Origin: Chryseobacterium sp.
GTDB taxonomy: Bacteria > Bacteroidota > Bacteroidia > Flavobacteriales > Weeksellaceae
Length of the DNA stretch: 64,000 nt
NCBI RefSeq assembly: GCF_008014695.1
Contig: NZ_VOXE01000004.1
Coordinates: 310,001-374,000, forward strand
Reading direction: 5' to 3'
A program made the position numbers and the translations under genes. The notes below the pieces were generated by a model. It saw only the letters and a program-made list of their open reading frames with translations. It was not told the origin of the DNA and did no database searches. Shown here in pieces: positions 1 through 8,741 of the stretch (positions within the stretch are counted from its first letter, which is position 1; every line of letters starts with the position of its first letter).

Positions 1-2
1 CA

Positions 3-338
3 TTTTACTATTTGCGCTCCCTTCCGCAGAGTCAGTTGAAAGTTGGAAGCATCATTAACATGAATATTTGGATTGATGATGAACTTTTTCCTTTTCAGTT
101 GAAAGTCACCGGAACCGAATTGCTGAAAACGAAATTCGGGATGATCAATACCCTCAAAATAATTCCGTCGGTAAAAAGCGGAAGGGTTTTTAAAGATGAC
201 GAAAGTGTGACGATGTGGGTAAGCAATGATATAAACCATGTTCCACTATCCATAAAAGCGGATTTGCTCGTTGGTTCACTGAAGGCAGATCTTGACAGTT
301 ACAAGAATGTAAAAACACCGCTGAAGTTTAATCCATAA
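3..338 (+). CDS. DUF3108 domain protein, C-terminal part (cut by window start)
   Basis: The reading frame is open to the left edge, so the 5' end lies outside the window. The visible 111 residues start FYYLRS and contain the strand-rich pattern typical of the C-terminal half of DUF3108 proteins (ITIWIDDELFPF-like segment, then LKTKFG and VWVSND-like strands, ending LKTPLKFNP). DUF3108 proteins of Bacteroidota are secreted or periplasmic beta proteins of unknown role. An internal TTG at 12 should not be taken as the start. No terminator is evident before the next gene on the same strand. Confidence 0.75.
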   Translation, partial: FYYLRSLPQSQLKVGSIINMNIWIDDELFPFQLKVTGTELLKTKFGMINTLKIIPSVKSGRVFKDDESVTMWVSNDINHVPLSIKADLLVGSLKADLDSYKNVKTPLKFNP

Positions 339-432
339 AATTTACTTATTTTAAATCAGTTTTTTGGCAATTTTTCATTTGGGATGTAACAAATGATTCT
401 GAAAAGGTGTCTTATTAGTCAGAAAAAAACTA

Positions 433-2856
433 ATGAGAACTCAAATTTTCAGTACTGTCCTTCTTTTACTTTTCGGTTATATTCAATCGCAGAAAACGGG
501 AAACGACAGCATCAGCAGAAAAAAAACAACTGCCGTTAAAATTTCGGAAGCTCCGAAAATCGACGGTATTTTAGATGAAGAAGTTTGGCGCAATGTTCCT
601 GCCGCTTCAAATTTTGTTGAGCGGCGCCCAAACAATGGCCGTTTACAGCCTGACTCATTAAAAACTGAAGTTAAGATTCTGTATGACGATACGGGAATTT
701 ATTTCGGTGCCATGCTTTACGATTCAAGTCCTGAAAAAATCGCAAAAGAACTTACCGAAAGAGACAATATTGAAAATGATGATATTTTTGGAGTGACTTT
801 AAACGGTTACAACGACCATCAGCAGAGTCTTGAATTCCTCATCGTTCCGAGCGGTGTTCAGATAGATGCGAAAATCACCAATGATTTCGGCGAAGATATG
901 AGCTGGAATGCAGTTTGGTTCTCTGCAGTAAAAATCACCGATAAAGGATGGGTGGTAGAGATGAAAATCCCTTATTCCGAGCTCCGTTTTCCGAAAAAAG
1001 ATGTGCAGGAATGGGGAATCAACATGCTCCGATCGGTGCAGCGCACAAGCACGATGTATGACTGGAATTTTGTCGACAACAAAAAAGGAGGTTATATGCT
1101 CTACGACGGGGTTTTGGAAGGTATTGAACATATCAATCCGCCCACAAGGCTTTCTTTCCTCCCTTATATTTCGACGTATGTGAATGATTTCGACGGAAAA
1201 TCAACTTCGAACTTCAACGGCGGAATGGATCTGAAATATGGGATCAACGATGCTTTCACGCTCGATCTGACTTTGGTTCCTGATTTCGGGCAGACTTCAT
1301 TCGACAAATCGGTTTTAAATCTCTCTCCTTTTGAAGTGCAGTTTCAGGAGCAGCGTCCGTTTTTTACGGAAGGAACAGAACTTTTCAGTAAAGGAAATCT
1401 TTTTTACTCGAGAAGGATCGGTGGCAATCCCTCAAGGTATCCGGATCTGAATAATGATGAGGAAATTGTTGTAAACCCCGAAAAAGTAAAGCTTTTCAAT
1501 GCCGTAAAAGTTTCAGGACGAACCAACAAAGGTCTTGGAATTGGCTTTTTCAATGGCGTTACCGAGAAAACAAATGCCGAAATCCGGAATGTCGTCACTG
1601 GTGAACTGCGGGAAGAGGTTACGGAACCGTGGGCCAATTACAACGTGCTGGTTCTGGACCAGAGATTCCGGGGAAATTCTTCGGTATCGCTTGTCAATAC
1701 CAATGTTACCCGGGACGGAAGTTTCCGCGACGCAAATGTGACGGCTTTGCTTTTCGACATCAGAAATAAAAAAAATACCTACCAGTATTTTGGCGGAACT
1801 AAAGGCAGTTTTGTGATGGAGGACGGCACAAAATCGGGAATTGAGACATCCGGCGGTTTCAATAAAGTTTCAGGAGCCCACCGTTTTGGCGCCAATTATT
1901 TCATGCGCACCAAAGATTACGACATCGGTGATCTCGGTTATTACGATCGCACGAACTACCACAGCATCAATGCGAATTATTCGTTCCGTTATCTTCAGCC
2001 GAGAGGCAACCTCAACAGTTTGTCTTACAACTTAAATGTTTCACACAACCGAAGACTCGATCAGGATATGTTTACACAGTTTGTCATTCATAACAGTATT
2101 GATATGCAGACTAAAAAATTCTTCAGTTACGGTGGCGGTCTTATGATCTGGCCTATCGGCGAAAATGATATTTATGAACCTCGCACTGCAGGAAGATATC
2201 TTAAAATACCCGCCATGATTAATCCGTGGATTTACATCACAACCGATAACCGGAAAAAATTCCGTCTGAATACGTATGTTGATTATTATCCTTATAACGA
2301 AAAAGGAAGGTACAAACTGATTTATGAGTTCAATCCGAGTTATAAATTTTCAGATAAACTGCGTTTTTATTACAATGCAAGCCTGAATTATGAGAACAAT
2401 GATAAAGGCTTTGTGGGAAAGGATGACACTGATATCTTCATAGGAAGGCGGAACCGGTTCACGGTAGAAAACGGAATTTCCTCACAGTATACCTTTAACA
2501 ATAAAATGGCGCTGAATCTTTCTTTCAGGCACTATTTTTCTGAAGTCACTTACAAAGATTTCTCCACTTTAAATGATGACGGAAATGTTACATTCACGGA
2601 TCGGTTTACCGACAACAAAAACGGAACTTTCAACTCCTGGAATGTAGACCTGCGCTATTCATGGTGGTTTGCACCGGGAAGCCAACTGACCTTACTGTAC
2701 CGGAATGCAGTTGGCAATTATCTGGAAGAATCAAAAATAGGATTCAACAAAAATTTTGAAAGGCTTTTTAATGAACCGATGGTGAATAATATTTCTCTGA
2801 AACTGACCTACTATATCGATTACAATCAGGCAAAGAGATGGTTTAAGAAAGGCTGA
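433..2856 (+). CDS. DUF5916 domain outer-membrane protein with CBM9-like N-terminus
   Basis: An 807-residue protein with a signal peptide (hydrophobic stretch at residues 6-18, cleavage near IQS-QK). Residues about 36-230 contain APKIDGILDEEVW, the hallmark opening of the CBM9-like domain found in DUF5916 proteins. The remaining ~550 residues alternate polar and aromatic residues with many Tyr/Phe/Asn strands, as in an outer-membrane beta barrel. The family is common in Bacteroidota and its substrate is unknown, although a glycan-related role is often assumed from the CBM9 fold. The stop codon overlaps the 3' end of the convergent membrane-protein gene by 14 bp. Confidence 0.85.
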   Translation: MRTQIFSTVLLLLFGYIQSQKTGNDSISRKKTTAVKISEAPKIDGILDEEVWRNVPAASNFVERRPNNGRLQPDSLKTEVKILYDDTGIYFGAMLYDSSPEKIAKELTERDNIENDDIFGVTLNGYNDHQQSLEFLIVPSGVQIDAKITNDFGEDMSWNAVWFSAVKITDKGWVVEMKIPYSELRFPKKDVQEWGINMLRSVQRTSTMYDWNFVDNKKGGYMLYDGVLEGIEHINPPTRLSFLPYISTYVNDFDGKSTSNFNGGMDLKYGINDAFTLDLTLVPDFGQTSFDKSVLNLSPFEVQFQEQRPFFTEGTELFSKGNLFYSRRIGGNPSRYPDLNNDEEIVVNPEKVKLFNAVKVSGRTNKGLGIGFFNGVTEKTNAEIRNVVTGELREEVTEPWANYNVLVLDQRFRGNSSVSLVNTNVTRDGSFRDANVTALLFDIRNKKNTYQYFGGTKGSFVMEDGTKSGIETSGGFNKVSGAHRFGANYFMRTKDYDIGDLGYYDRTNYHSINANYSFRYLQPRGNLNSLSYNLNVSHNRRLDQDMFTQFVIHNSIDMQTKKFFSYGGGLMIWPIGENDIYEPRTAGRYLKIPAMINPWIYITTDNRKKFRLNTYVDYYPYNEKGRYKLIYEFNPSYKFSDKLRFYYNASLNYENNDKGFVGKDDTDIFIGRRNRFTVENGISSQYTFNNKMALNLSFRHYFSEVTYKDFSTLNDDGNVTFTDRFTDNKNGTFNSWNVDLRYSWWFAPGSQLTLLYRNAVGNYLEESKIGFNKNFERLFNEPMVNNISLKLTYYIDYNQAKRWFKKG

Positions 2857-3238
2857 TTCTGAAGAAAATAACACTCAAATAAACCCAGAAAACAGTGAAA
2901 ACAAAGTGCATAATGGTTTCGAACGCTTTTCCTCGCCACAATTTTGGAGAATAAATAATTAACTGGAAGATTAATCGTAAGGCCCAAAAAATTCCGAGTC
3001 CAAAACAAACTGTTTTTCCTAAAGAAGTAGTCATCAATTCTTCGTAGGATGTTAAGCAGAGTAAACCCATGAGGAAAACGGTCAGCGCGATGAAAAATGT
3101 ATGGATCTCCATCATTTGTCTGTTAATTAAACTCAATGGTTTCAAATCCTGTTTCCACTTAAAATATTGGGGAAAACCTACATGAATTAAAGCCAAAACC
3201 ATGAAAAGAATGCCTATAACTTTAAGATGAAGTTCCAT
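2843..3238 (-). CDS. small four-helix membrane protein
   Basis: A 131-residue protein with four predicted membrane helices (about residues 5-22, 46-65, 74-95 and 108-128). A short charged loop, QYFKWKQDLKP, follows helix 1. I do not recognise a named family with certainty. It is the last gene of a four-gene minus-strand run: its start lies inside the end of the methyltransferase gene (17 bp overlap), and its end overlaps the convergent DUF5916 gene by 14 bp. The tight packing suggests translational coupling with the methyltransferase. Confidence 0.7.
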   Translation of the reverse strand: MELHLKVIGILFMVLALIHVGFPQYFKWKQDLKPLSLINRQMMEIHTFFIALTVFLMGLLCLTSYEELMTTSLGKTVCFGLGIFWALRLIFQLIIYSPKLWRGKAFETIMHFVFTVFWVYLSVIFFRISLS

Positions 3239-3986
3239 GTTTTGTGAGATAATATGTTGTTACAAAAGGATTTACTTTTAGTGTTTCGGCAACAGTAAAA
3301 TTTGAATCATTAAAAGTTTGCAGCCAAATTTTCAAAGGAATAAAATGAAAAAAGCCAATATTATAAGCGAAAAAATTATGAATATCCCGAATATGTTCTG
3401 TTATAATTACGAATCCATCTTGCTTTAAAACCCTGTTTAACTCTTTAAAGAACAGCATTCTTTCGTGGTTATTTCTTATTTCATGTGCTGAAAAAATCAG
3501 GAATATCAAATCGATAGAACTGTTTTCGAATGGAAGATCATTTGTCGCAACTGAAATGGTTTCAGAAGAATTCGGATATAACTTTCTTGCCCTTTTTATA
3601 GAAATTTCTGTATGTTTTTTCTCATCATAAAAATCGACGATATTAACTTCTGAATGAGGAAATTTCCTTGTCAACAGCTCACTCGTTTCATCAAAACCAG
3701 CATTAATATTAAGAATCCTAATCCTGTCTGATTTTATTTCAATATTAATCCATTTTAATGAATATAAACCTGAAGCGTCGTAAACGTAATAGGAAACTCC
3801 CAAAGAAACAATGACCGGCAGAAGAATAACAGCAATTGAAATGATGAGAATTGTTTTGAAAAAATCTGAAACGAAAAAATAAGAAACACAAATCACCAAT
3901 AAGACAACAATTACTATGATGTAAAAATGCCAATTGAATCGTACGATATTTTTAACTCCCTGAAACGGCTTTCTTAAGGCTTCCAT
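3222..3986 (-). CDS. membrane-anchored class I SAM-dependent methyltransferase
   Basis: 254 residues. The N-terminal ~75 residues hold two hydrophobic helices (about 22-43 and 46-68). A Rossmann-type methyltransferase domain follows, with a degenerate motif I (ILNINAGFDET, about residues 93-103), an acidic strand-2 end (VNIVDFYDE), DLPFENSSIDLIF (motif II/post-II), and a C-terminal LNRVLKQDGFVIITEHI segment. The fold matches the Methyltransf_11/25 group, and the two-helix anchor implies action at the inner membrane. The substrate is unknown. It overlaps DUF2071 upstream (13 bp) and the small membrane protein downstream (17 bp). Confidence 0.75.
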   Translation of the reverse strand: MEALRKPFQGVKNIVRFNWHFYIIVIVVLLVICVSYFFVSDFFKTILIISIAVILLPVIVSLGVSYYVYDASGLYSLKWINIEIKSDRIRILNINAGFDETSELLTRKFPHSEVNIVDFYDEKKHTEISIKRARKLYPNSSETISVATNDLPFENSSIDLIFLIFSAHEIRNNHERMLFFKELNRVLKQDGFVIITEHIRDIHNFFAYNIGFFHFIPLKIWLQTFNDSNFTVAETLKVNPFVTTYYLTKHGTSS

Positions 3987-4711
3987 AAATCTTTTCTTCC
4001 TTTTTTCCAGGAATATGGAATATTATTGATCATAAAAGAATTGGAAAGTATCGTTTTGCTGAAATTGAAATGCTTTAAAAATCCGAAATGATGATGATCA
4101 ATCTGTAAAGGCTTCGGATTCCAGTTTTGGCGGACTCCTTCGATAATGAGAACCTCCTTCTTCCGAGCATTATAAGTAAATGTAAACGGTAAGGGTCCTG
4201 CAAATCTTCTTGCTTCTTTCCAATCTTTAAATACCGAATTTTCGGGAAGCGGAATCTCTTCTGATTGATTATTAATCAAGATTTCAAAATCAGATATATC
4301 AGATTTAATCAGCGTTTTAGTACCTGCAGAAGTTTTGGTAATATCAGTAGTTGTATATTGATAATGAGTGAAAATATTTCCGAAAATTTGCATTTTCTTT
4401 TTATTGGTCTCCGATTTTAGAATGTACAAACCGCGTAATCTCTTCCCTCCCGAAGTGTGGTATTTTACAAAAATTCTGTACCCAATCAGGAAAAAATCAT
4501 TGCCTAAAATTTTCGGAAAGCCTTGTGGTCGAAGGTCTTTTGTTTGCACCATTGCTACTGCAACAAAGGCGTAATTTTCGAAAGTGTCCAATTCTAAACT
4601 TTCAGGAATTAAGTTTTGTAATTCTTCCTTTGGAACTGCAAAGGTTAAAACAATGGAGCTTTCGAAAAAAGCATCAACTGCAAAAGGATGGTTCTTAAGG
4701 AATGGAAACAT
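3974..4711 (-). CDS. DUF2071 domain protein
   Basis: 245 residues matching the DUF2071 (YqjF-like) family. Recognisable parts are the opening FLKNHPFAVDAFFESS, VPKEELQNLIPESLELDTF, the LGNDFFLIGYRIFV strand, and GKRLRGLYILKSETN. The family is soluble and of unknown function, and is often encoded beside redox or DoxX-like membrane proteins. The start overlaps the end of the DoxX-like gene by 17 bp and the end overlaps the methyltransferase start by 13 bp, so the gene is inside a translationally coupled run. Confidence 0.85.
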   Translation of the reverse strand: MFPFLKNHPFAVDAFFESSIVLTFAVPKEELQNLIPESLELDTFENYAFVAVAMVQTKDLRPQGFPKILGNDFFLIGYRIFVKYHTSGGKRLRGLYILKSETNKKKMQIFGNIFTHYQYTTTDITKTSAGTKTLIKSDISDFEILINNQSEEIPLPENSVFKDWKEARRFAGPLPFTFTYNARKKEVLIIEGVRQNWNPKPLQIDHHHFGFLKHFNFSKTILSNSFMINNIPYSWKKGRKDLWKP

Positions 4712-5090
4712 TCGGGATTTCTTTTTTCAAAATAAATTCTTTGTAATAAATCAAAGCTATGAAAAAAAGAACAAAAATGATATTGAATTTTCCCCAAAGT
4801 AATAAATCCGGGACAACAATAAATTCAATAATATTCATTGCGGCAATAATTATGATTTGGGTCACTGCATTTAATTTGGATAAAATTTTAAGCAAAATCC
4901 ATACACTCATCAATACTTCCGAGATCCCAATTGCAAATGTTAATATCTTAGAATGTTCGCCACCTAAAATTCTGGCAACAATCTCCTGATGTCGTGGTTC
5001 TAAATTTAAAACTTTACAGAAAAGACCGTTAACCAGCCATACTAAAGCAAAAAAATAATTCAGAAAATTATAAATTTTAATTTTATTCAT
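4695..5090 (-). CDS. DoxX-like membrane protein
   Basis: 131 residues with four hydrophobic helices and the DoxX-like pattern: helix 1 NYFFALVWLVNGLFCKVLNL, then RHQEIVARILG, and a helix starting FAIGISEVLMSVWIL. DoxX-like proteins are small four-helix membrane proteins, sometimes linked to quinone or redox chemistry. It is the first gene of the four-gene operon running to 2843. No clear TAnnTTTG box was found in the 30 bases upstream, so the promoter is unassigned. Confidence 0.75.
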   Translation of the reverse strand: MNKIKIYNFLNYFFALVWLVNGLFCKVLNLEPRHQEIVARILGGEHSKILTFAIGISEVLMSVWILLKILSKLNAVTQIIIIAAMNIIEFIVVPDLLLWGKFNIIFVLFFIALIYYKEFILKKEIPNVSIP

Positions 5091-5122
5091 CTCTAAATTA
5101 TTTTTCTTTTAAATTTCGAGTT

Positions 5123-6133
5123 CTACAAACTTTTAAACTGTTCCAGCATTCTTTTGTCATTCTCAAAGAACATCCGGATATCACTCATTTGGTACAGCAG
5201 CATGACGATTCTTTCGATTCCCATTCCAAAGGCGTAGCCTGAAAATTTATCGGCGTCGATATTTACATTCTGTAAAACCGCAGGGTCAATCATTCCGCAG
5301 CCCATGATTTCGAGCCAACCGGTTCCTTTCGTGATTCTGTAATCGGTTTCGGAATTCAGGCCCCAATAAACATCCACCTCAGCACTCGGTTCGGTGAAAG
5401 GGAAATAAGAAGGTCTCATCCTGATTTTCGATTTACCGAAAAGCTCAGTTGTAAAGTACTGAATCGTCTGTTTTAAGTCTGCAAAACTTACATTTTCATC
5501 AATATAAAGTCCTTCGATCTGATGAAAAATACAGTGTGAACGCGACGAAATGGCTTCGTTCCTGAAAACTCTTCCGGGCGACAGGATGCGCATTGGCGGT
5601 TGGTTTTCTTCCATATAACGGATTTGTACCGAAGAAGTGTGGGTTCTGAGGAGAATATCAGGATTCGTTTCCAGGAAAAAAGTGTCCTGCATATCTCTTG
5701 CAGGGTGATATTCAGGAAGATTCAGTGCGGTGAAGTTGTGCCAGTCATCCTCAATTTCCGGTCCGTCTGCGACCGAAAAACCGATGGATTTAAAGATTTC
5801 AATGATTTTGTTTTTCACCGCATTAATTGGGTGACGTGTTCCAAGTTCCAGAGGAAAACCGGGTTTTGTTAAATCTTCTTTTTCCAGAATAATGTTGGAA
5901 GAAGTTGCCCCGCTCAGATCCTCGAGTTTCTGAGCTACCGCCTGCTTCAGGGTATTGATTTTCTGTCCGAATTCTTTTTTCTGCTCGTTGGGAACATCTT
6001 TGAATTTGGAAAAGATATCGTTCAACAGTCCTTTTTTACCATTATATCTGATCCTGAACTGTTCAATTTCTTCTTTTCCTGCAGAACTGAAATTAGCGAC
6101 CTCCACCAATAATTCATCAATCTTTTCTAACAT
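5123..6133 (-). CDS. pheS: phenylalanine--tRNA ligase alpha subunit
   Basis: 336 residues, normal length for PheS. An N-terminal coiled-coil arm (residues 1-85) is followed by the class II catalytic core: motif 2 FRNEAISSRSHCIFHQIEG, the phenylalanine pocket GTGWLEIMGCGMIDP, and motif 3 YAFGMGIERIVML. It charges tRNA-Phe together with PheT, which is not encoded next door, so the two subunits are unlinked here as in many Bacteroidota. A TATTTTTG-type -7 box (plus-strand CAAAAATA at 6155-6162) lies 21 bp before the ATG. Confidence 0.97.
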   Translation of the reverse strand: MLEKIDELLVEVANFSSAGKEEIEQFRIRYNGKKGLLNDIFSKFKDVPNEQKKEFGQKINTLKQAVAQKLEDLSGATSSNIILEKEDLTKPGFPLELGTRHPINAVKNKIIEIFKSIGFSVADGPEIEDDWHNFTALNLPEYHPARDMQDTFFLETNPDILLRTHTSSVQIRYMEENQPPMRILSPGRVFRNEAISSRSHCIFHQIEGLYIDENVSFADLKQTIQYFTTELFGKSKIRMRPSYFPFTEPSAEVDVYWGLNSETDYRITKGTGWLEIMGCGMIDPAVLQNVNIDADKFSGYAFGMGIERIVMLLYQMSDIRMFFENDKRMLEQFKSL

Positions 6134-6251
6134 CTTTTATAATATATTGAAGTGCAAAAATACGATTTTCTGTTTTAAATAAAACTATGTTTTTGAAGCT
6201 TCAGGAACCAGACTAAAGAGTGGAAAAACAAAAATAAAGCAGCACACACAA

Positions 6252-6277
6252 CAGAGGCGCGATAAATCGCGCCTCTG
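6252..6277. repeat. perfect GC-rich hairpin in the yceI-pheS spacer
   Basis: Two 12-bp arms (CAGAGGCGCGAT and its exact reverse complement) are separated by only AA. It lies downstream of the minus-strand yceI gene and upstream of pheS. It could end yceI transcription, but the T-run on the minus strand is interrupted (TTGTGTGTGC), so it is not a textbook terminator. It could also be a copy of a short palindromic repeat. Confidence 0.6.
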
Positions 6278-6314
6278 CATATCATTATTACACTTAAATA
6301 AAAAAATTAATCTT

Positions 6315-6977
6315 TTATTTCTTTTCCTGGGCCTTGATTGAGATCTGAAGGTTCACTTCATCTTTAATAACGCCATTTTCGACAGGCATTTGGAATTTCA
6401 CTCCAAAATCCTCTCTCTTAATATCTTTCGGTTCGGTCGCAATGCTCACTTCTCCGTCATTTACAGAAACATTTGCATTAAACTGAACGGGTTTTGTAAT
6501 TCCTTTGATGGTCAGATTACCATCGAGCAAAGTGTTGTAGTCTGAGCCGGTAGTATTGTCTGTAACTTTTGTAATTTCAAACGTAGCATTAGGAAATTTT
6601 TCAACTTCAAAAAAATCCCCGCTTTTCAGGTGGCCATTGAGCTTTTCCAGTTGTTCAGCATCATCTTTCAAATCAACTGAGGTTAAAGAATTCATATCGG
6701 CAGTAAATGTACCGCTTTCAAGCTTTCCTTCATTTACGGTAAGTTCTCCGCTTTTGAATTTAATAGTTCCGAAATGGCTTGTATTGTCGGTTTTCACAAC
6801 TTTAAAACCTTTCCATTCAATTCTGCTGTCTGCAGTATCCAAAACAAACACTTTTCCGCTTTTTGAAGTGGACGAAACGTTGCTTTCGCTGGTCAAAGGT
6901 TTGTCTTTCCCGCAGGAAATGGCCAATGTTCCAGCCAAAAATAATGAAAGAACAGATGAAGTGAATATTTTTTTCAT
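6315..6977 (-). CDS. YceI family lipoprotein
   Basis: 220 residues. The signal sequence ends in a lipobox (LAGTLAISC, Cys about 22), so the protein is a membrane-anchored lipoprotein. The YceI domain covers about residues 45-217: VLDTADSRIEWKGFKV at the start, GTIKFKSGELTVNEGKLESG, then FPNATFEITKV and LTIKGITKPVQF. YceI proteins form a lipocalin-like barrel that binds isoprenoid or similar lipids. The gene is monocistronic, with a 182-bp spacer to pheS that contains a perfect hairpin. Confidence 0.9.
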   Translation of the reverse strand: MKKIFTSSVLSLFLAGTLAISCGKDKPLTSESNVSSTSKSGKVFVLDTADSRIEWKGFKVVKTDNTSHFGTIKFKSGELTVNEGKLESGTFTADMNSLTSVDLKDDAEQLEKLNGHLKSGDFFEVEKFPNATFEITKVTDNTTGSDYNTLLDGNLTIKGITKPVQFNANVSVNDGEVSIATEPKDIKREDFGVKFQMPVENGVIKDEVNLQISIKAQEKK

Positions 6978-7041
6978 GAAAATTAAATCCTGATTAGTTC
7001 TGCTAAAATAATAAAAATATTCTTATTAATGGCAAATATTA

Positions 7042-7049
7042 TATTTTTG
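7042..7049 (+). promoter_or_regulatory. -7 promoter box very close to the ABC ATPase start
   Basis: TATTTTTG matches the Bacteroidota housekeeping -7 consensus TAnnTTTG. Only four bases separate it from the ATG at 7054, so the transcript would begin at or next to the start codon. No good -33 TTG was found at the usual spacing, which lowers confidence. Confidence 0.45.
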
Positions 7050-7053
7050 TAGG

Positions 7054-7998
7054 ATGCTTTTACAAATAAACCATTTATATTTTTCCCACTCCGAAGAAAG
7101 ACGACTTTTTCATAACCTGAACCTGAAACTGGAAGAAGGAAAGATCATTGCGCTTGCCGGAGAAAGCGGCTGCGGAAAGTCGACACTGTTGAATTTGATC
7201 TATGGACTTCTGGACTGGCAAAATGGAGAGATTATTTTTAATGGCAAACCAACTTACGGACCAAAAAAAAACATTGTTCCGGGCGAAAGCGACATGAAAC
7301 TGGTGGCACAGAATTATGACCTCATGCCGTACTCCACTGTCGCGGAAAATGTCGGCAAGTTCCTTTCAAATATCAATCTCGAAGATAAGAAGGAAAAAGT
7401 ACAGGAACTGCTGAAAGTGGTGGGGCTGGAAGATTACGCCGATGTACTGCCAAAATATCTCAGCGGCGGACAGCAGCAGCGGGTTGCCATTGCAAGAGCG
7501 CTTTCGGTAATGCCAAAGCTGCTTTTGCTGGATGAGCCATTCAGCAATCTCGATTTTTCAAGAAAAATAGAGCTCCGGGAAAAACTTTTCAATTTTGTGA
7601 AAGAAAAAAATATTTCCCTCATTATTTCAACCCACGAAATTCAGGAAGTAATGCCGTGGCTGGACCAGATAATTGTGCTCCAGGACGGCAGACTGATCCA
7701 GAATGATGACCCTGAAGAAACCTATAACTCTCCTTATAATGAATATGTCGCCAAACTTTTCGGCGAAGTGAATGTTTTTTCTGATGAGGAAAGAGCCGCA
7801 TGGAACCTTGCAAAAAAATTCTGGTATCCGAATGAAATTAAAATTTCCGATTTCAAATCTCAGAGCACAAAACTTGCAGAGGTTCTGGAAAGCCGGTTTG
7901 CCGGAAATCATTTCTGGAACAGGATTTCAGTTGATGACAAAAGACTTATTGTTTACAGCAATAAAAAACTGGAGAACACCGTAGAAATTGAATTCTAA
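7054..7998 (+). CDS. ABC transporter ATP-binding protein
   Basis: 314 residues with a complete ATPase core: Walker A GESGCGKSTLL (about 37-47), Q-loop VAQNYDLMPY, signature LSGGQQQRVAIARAL, Walker B LLLLDEPFSNLD, and switch histidine STHE. After residue ~220 comes a ~90-residue extension with YNSPYNEYVAKLFGEVN, resembling the regulatory tail of PotA/FbpC-like ATPases. No permease or binding protein lies adjacent, so this is an orphan subunit and its substrate cannot be read from context. Confidence 0.85.
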   Translation: MLLQINHLYFSHSEERRLFHNLNLKLEEGKIIALAGESGCGKSTLLNLIYGLLDWQNGEIIFNGKPTYGPKKNIVPGESDMKLVAQNYDLMPYSTVAENVGKFLSNINLEDKKEKVQELLKVVGLEDYADVLPKYLSGGQQQRVAIARALSVMPKLLLLDEPFSNLDFSRKIELREKLFNFVKEKNISLIISTHEIQEVMPWLDQIIVLQDGRLIQNDDPEETYNSPYNEYVAKLFGEVNVFSDEERAAWNLAKKFWYPNEIKISDFKSQSTKLAEVLESRFAGNHFWNRISVDDKRLIVYSNKKLENTVEIEF

Positions 7999-8235
7999 AT
8001 AGATTGTTTTTTATTCTAAAACAGCTAATTAATTGACCTTCAGTTCCAAATATGGCATAAGTTTTGAAATAAATTTTTCAAACCCGGCCTAAGGAAATTT
8101 TTGGTTAATTCTCTTTCTGCCCCTTAAGACGAAATTAGTCTGGCCTTCAACAGACAACCAAGTCTTTGAAATGGAACCCTGTCCAAATCTTTCCTTTTTT
8201 TGTGCAATTTTAGAATTCCATTTTATCAAAATACT

Positions 8236-8568
8236 TTAAGCTTTTTTCACGAACTCCGATTTCAGTGCCATCGCTCCGAAACCGTCAATTTTACAGTCAA
8301 TATTATGATCGGATCCCGGGCGAAGCCTGATGTTTTTCACTTTTGTTCCAGATTTTACGGGCTTCGGAGCCCCCTTCACCGGTAAGTCCTTCATCACGAT
8401 CACCGAATCTCCGTTCTGAAGTTCGTTACCATTCATATCAAGGATTTTATCATCAGACGGAGATTCTGCTGGATCCCACTCATAGAAACATTGGGAACAG
8501 ACCATCAGATGATCCTGTTCGTAAGTGAATTCTGACTGACATTTCGGGCATATGATTGTATCGCTCAT
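8236..8568 (-). CDS. PhnA/YjdM-type zinc-ribbon protein
   Basis: 110 residues from the ATG at 8568. A zinc ribbon (CPKC at about 8-11, CSQC at about 27-30) is followed by the PhnA domain ([20 protein letters not shown] segment, [33 protein letters not shown], ending ALKSEFVKK). The ORF can be read 40 residues further upstream, but family proteins begin just before the first CxxC and the promoter at 8585-8614 sits inside that extension. The PhnA name comes from phosphonate clusters, but the function is unproven and no phosphonate genes are nearby. Confidence 0.9.
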   Translation of the reverse strand: MSDTIICPKCQSEFTYEQDHLMVCSQCFYEWDPAESPSDDKILDMNGNELQNGDSVIVMKDLPVKGAPKPVKSGTKVKNIRLRPGSDHNIDCKIDGFGAMALKSEFVKKA

Positions 8569-8584
8569 GGAATTTTGTTTAGCA

Positions 8585-8614
8585 CAAAGGTAAGATTTTA
8601 AGAAATGCCCACAA
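8585..8614 (-). promoter_or_regulatory. promoter of the PhnA-type gene
   Basis: Read on the minus strand, a -33 TTG (plus-strand CAA at 8612-8614) is separated by 19 bases from a -7 TACCTTTG (plus-strand CAAAGGTA at 8585-8592). Both elements and the spacing fit the Bacteroidota sigma-A promoter, and the -7 box ends 16 bases before the chosen ATG. Confidence 0.6.
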
Positions 8615-8741
8615 TCTTTCAAGCCAAATAGGAGTTCATAAATTTCAGCATAAAAAGTACTGTTTTTACCACAAAAAAATCTTAGCATAAATTTCCGTAT
8701 TTTTGCAAAAATAAGCAGGACGCTAAAGACCGCAACAAATT

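Noticed and set aside
7999-8235. Possible gene remnant between the ABC ATPase and the PhnA-type gene
   Set aside because: All six frames are broken quickly and I could not match any piece to a family; no hairpin or promoter pair was seen.
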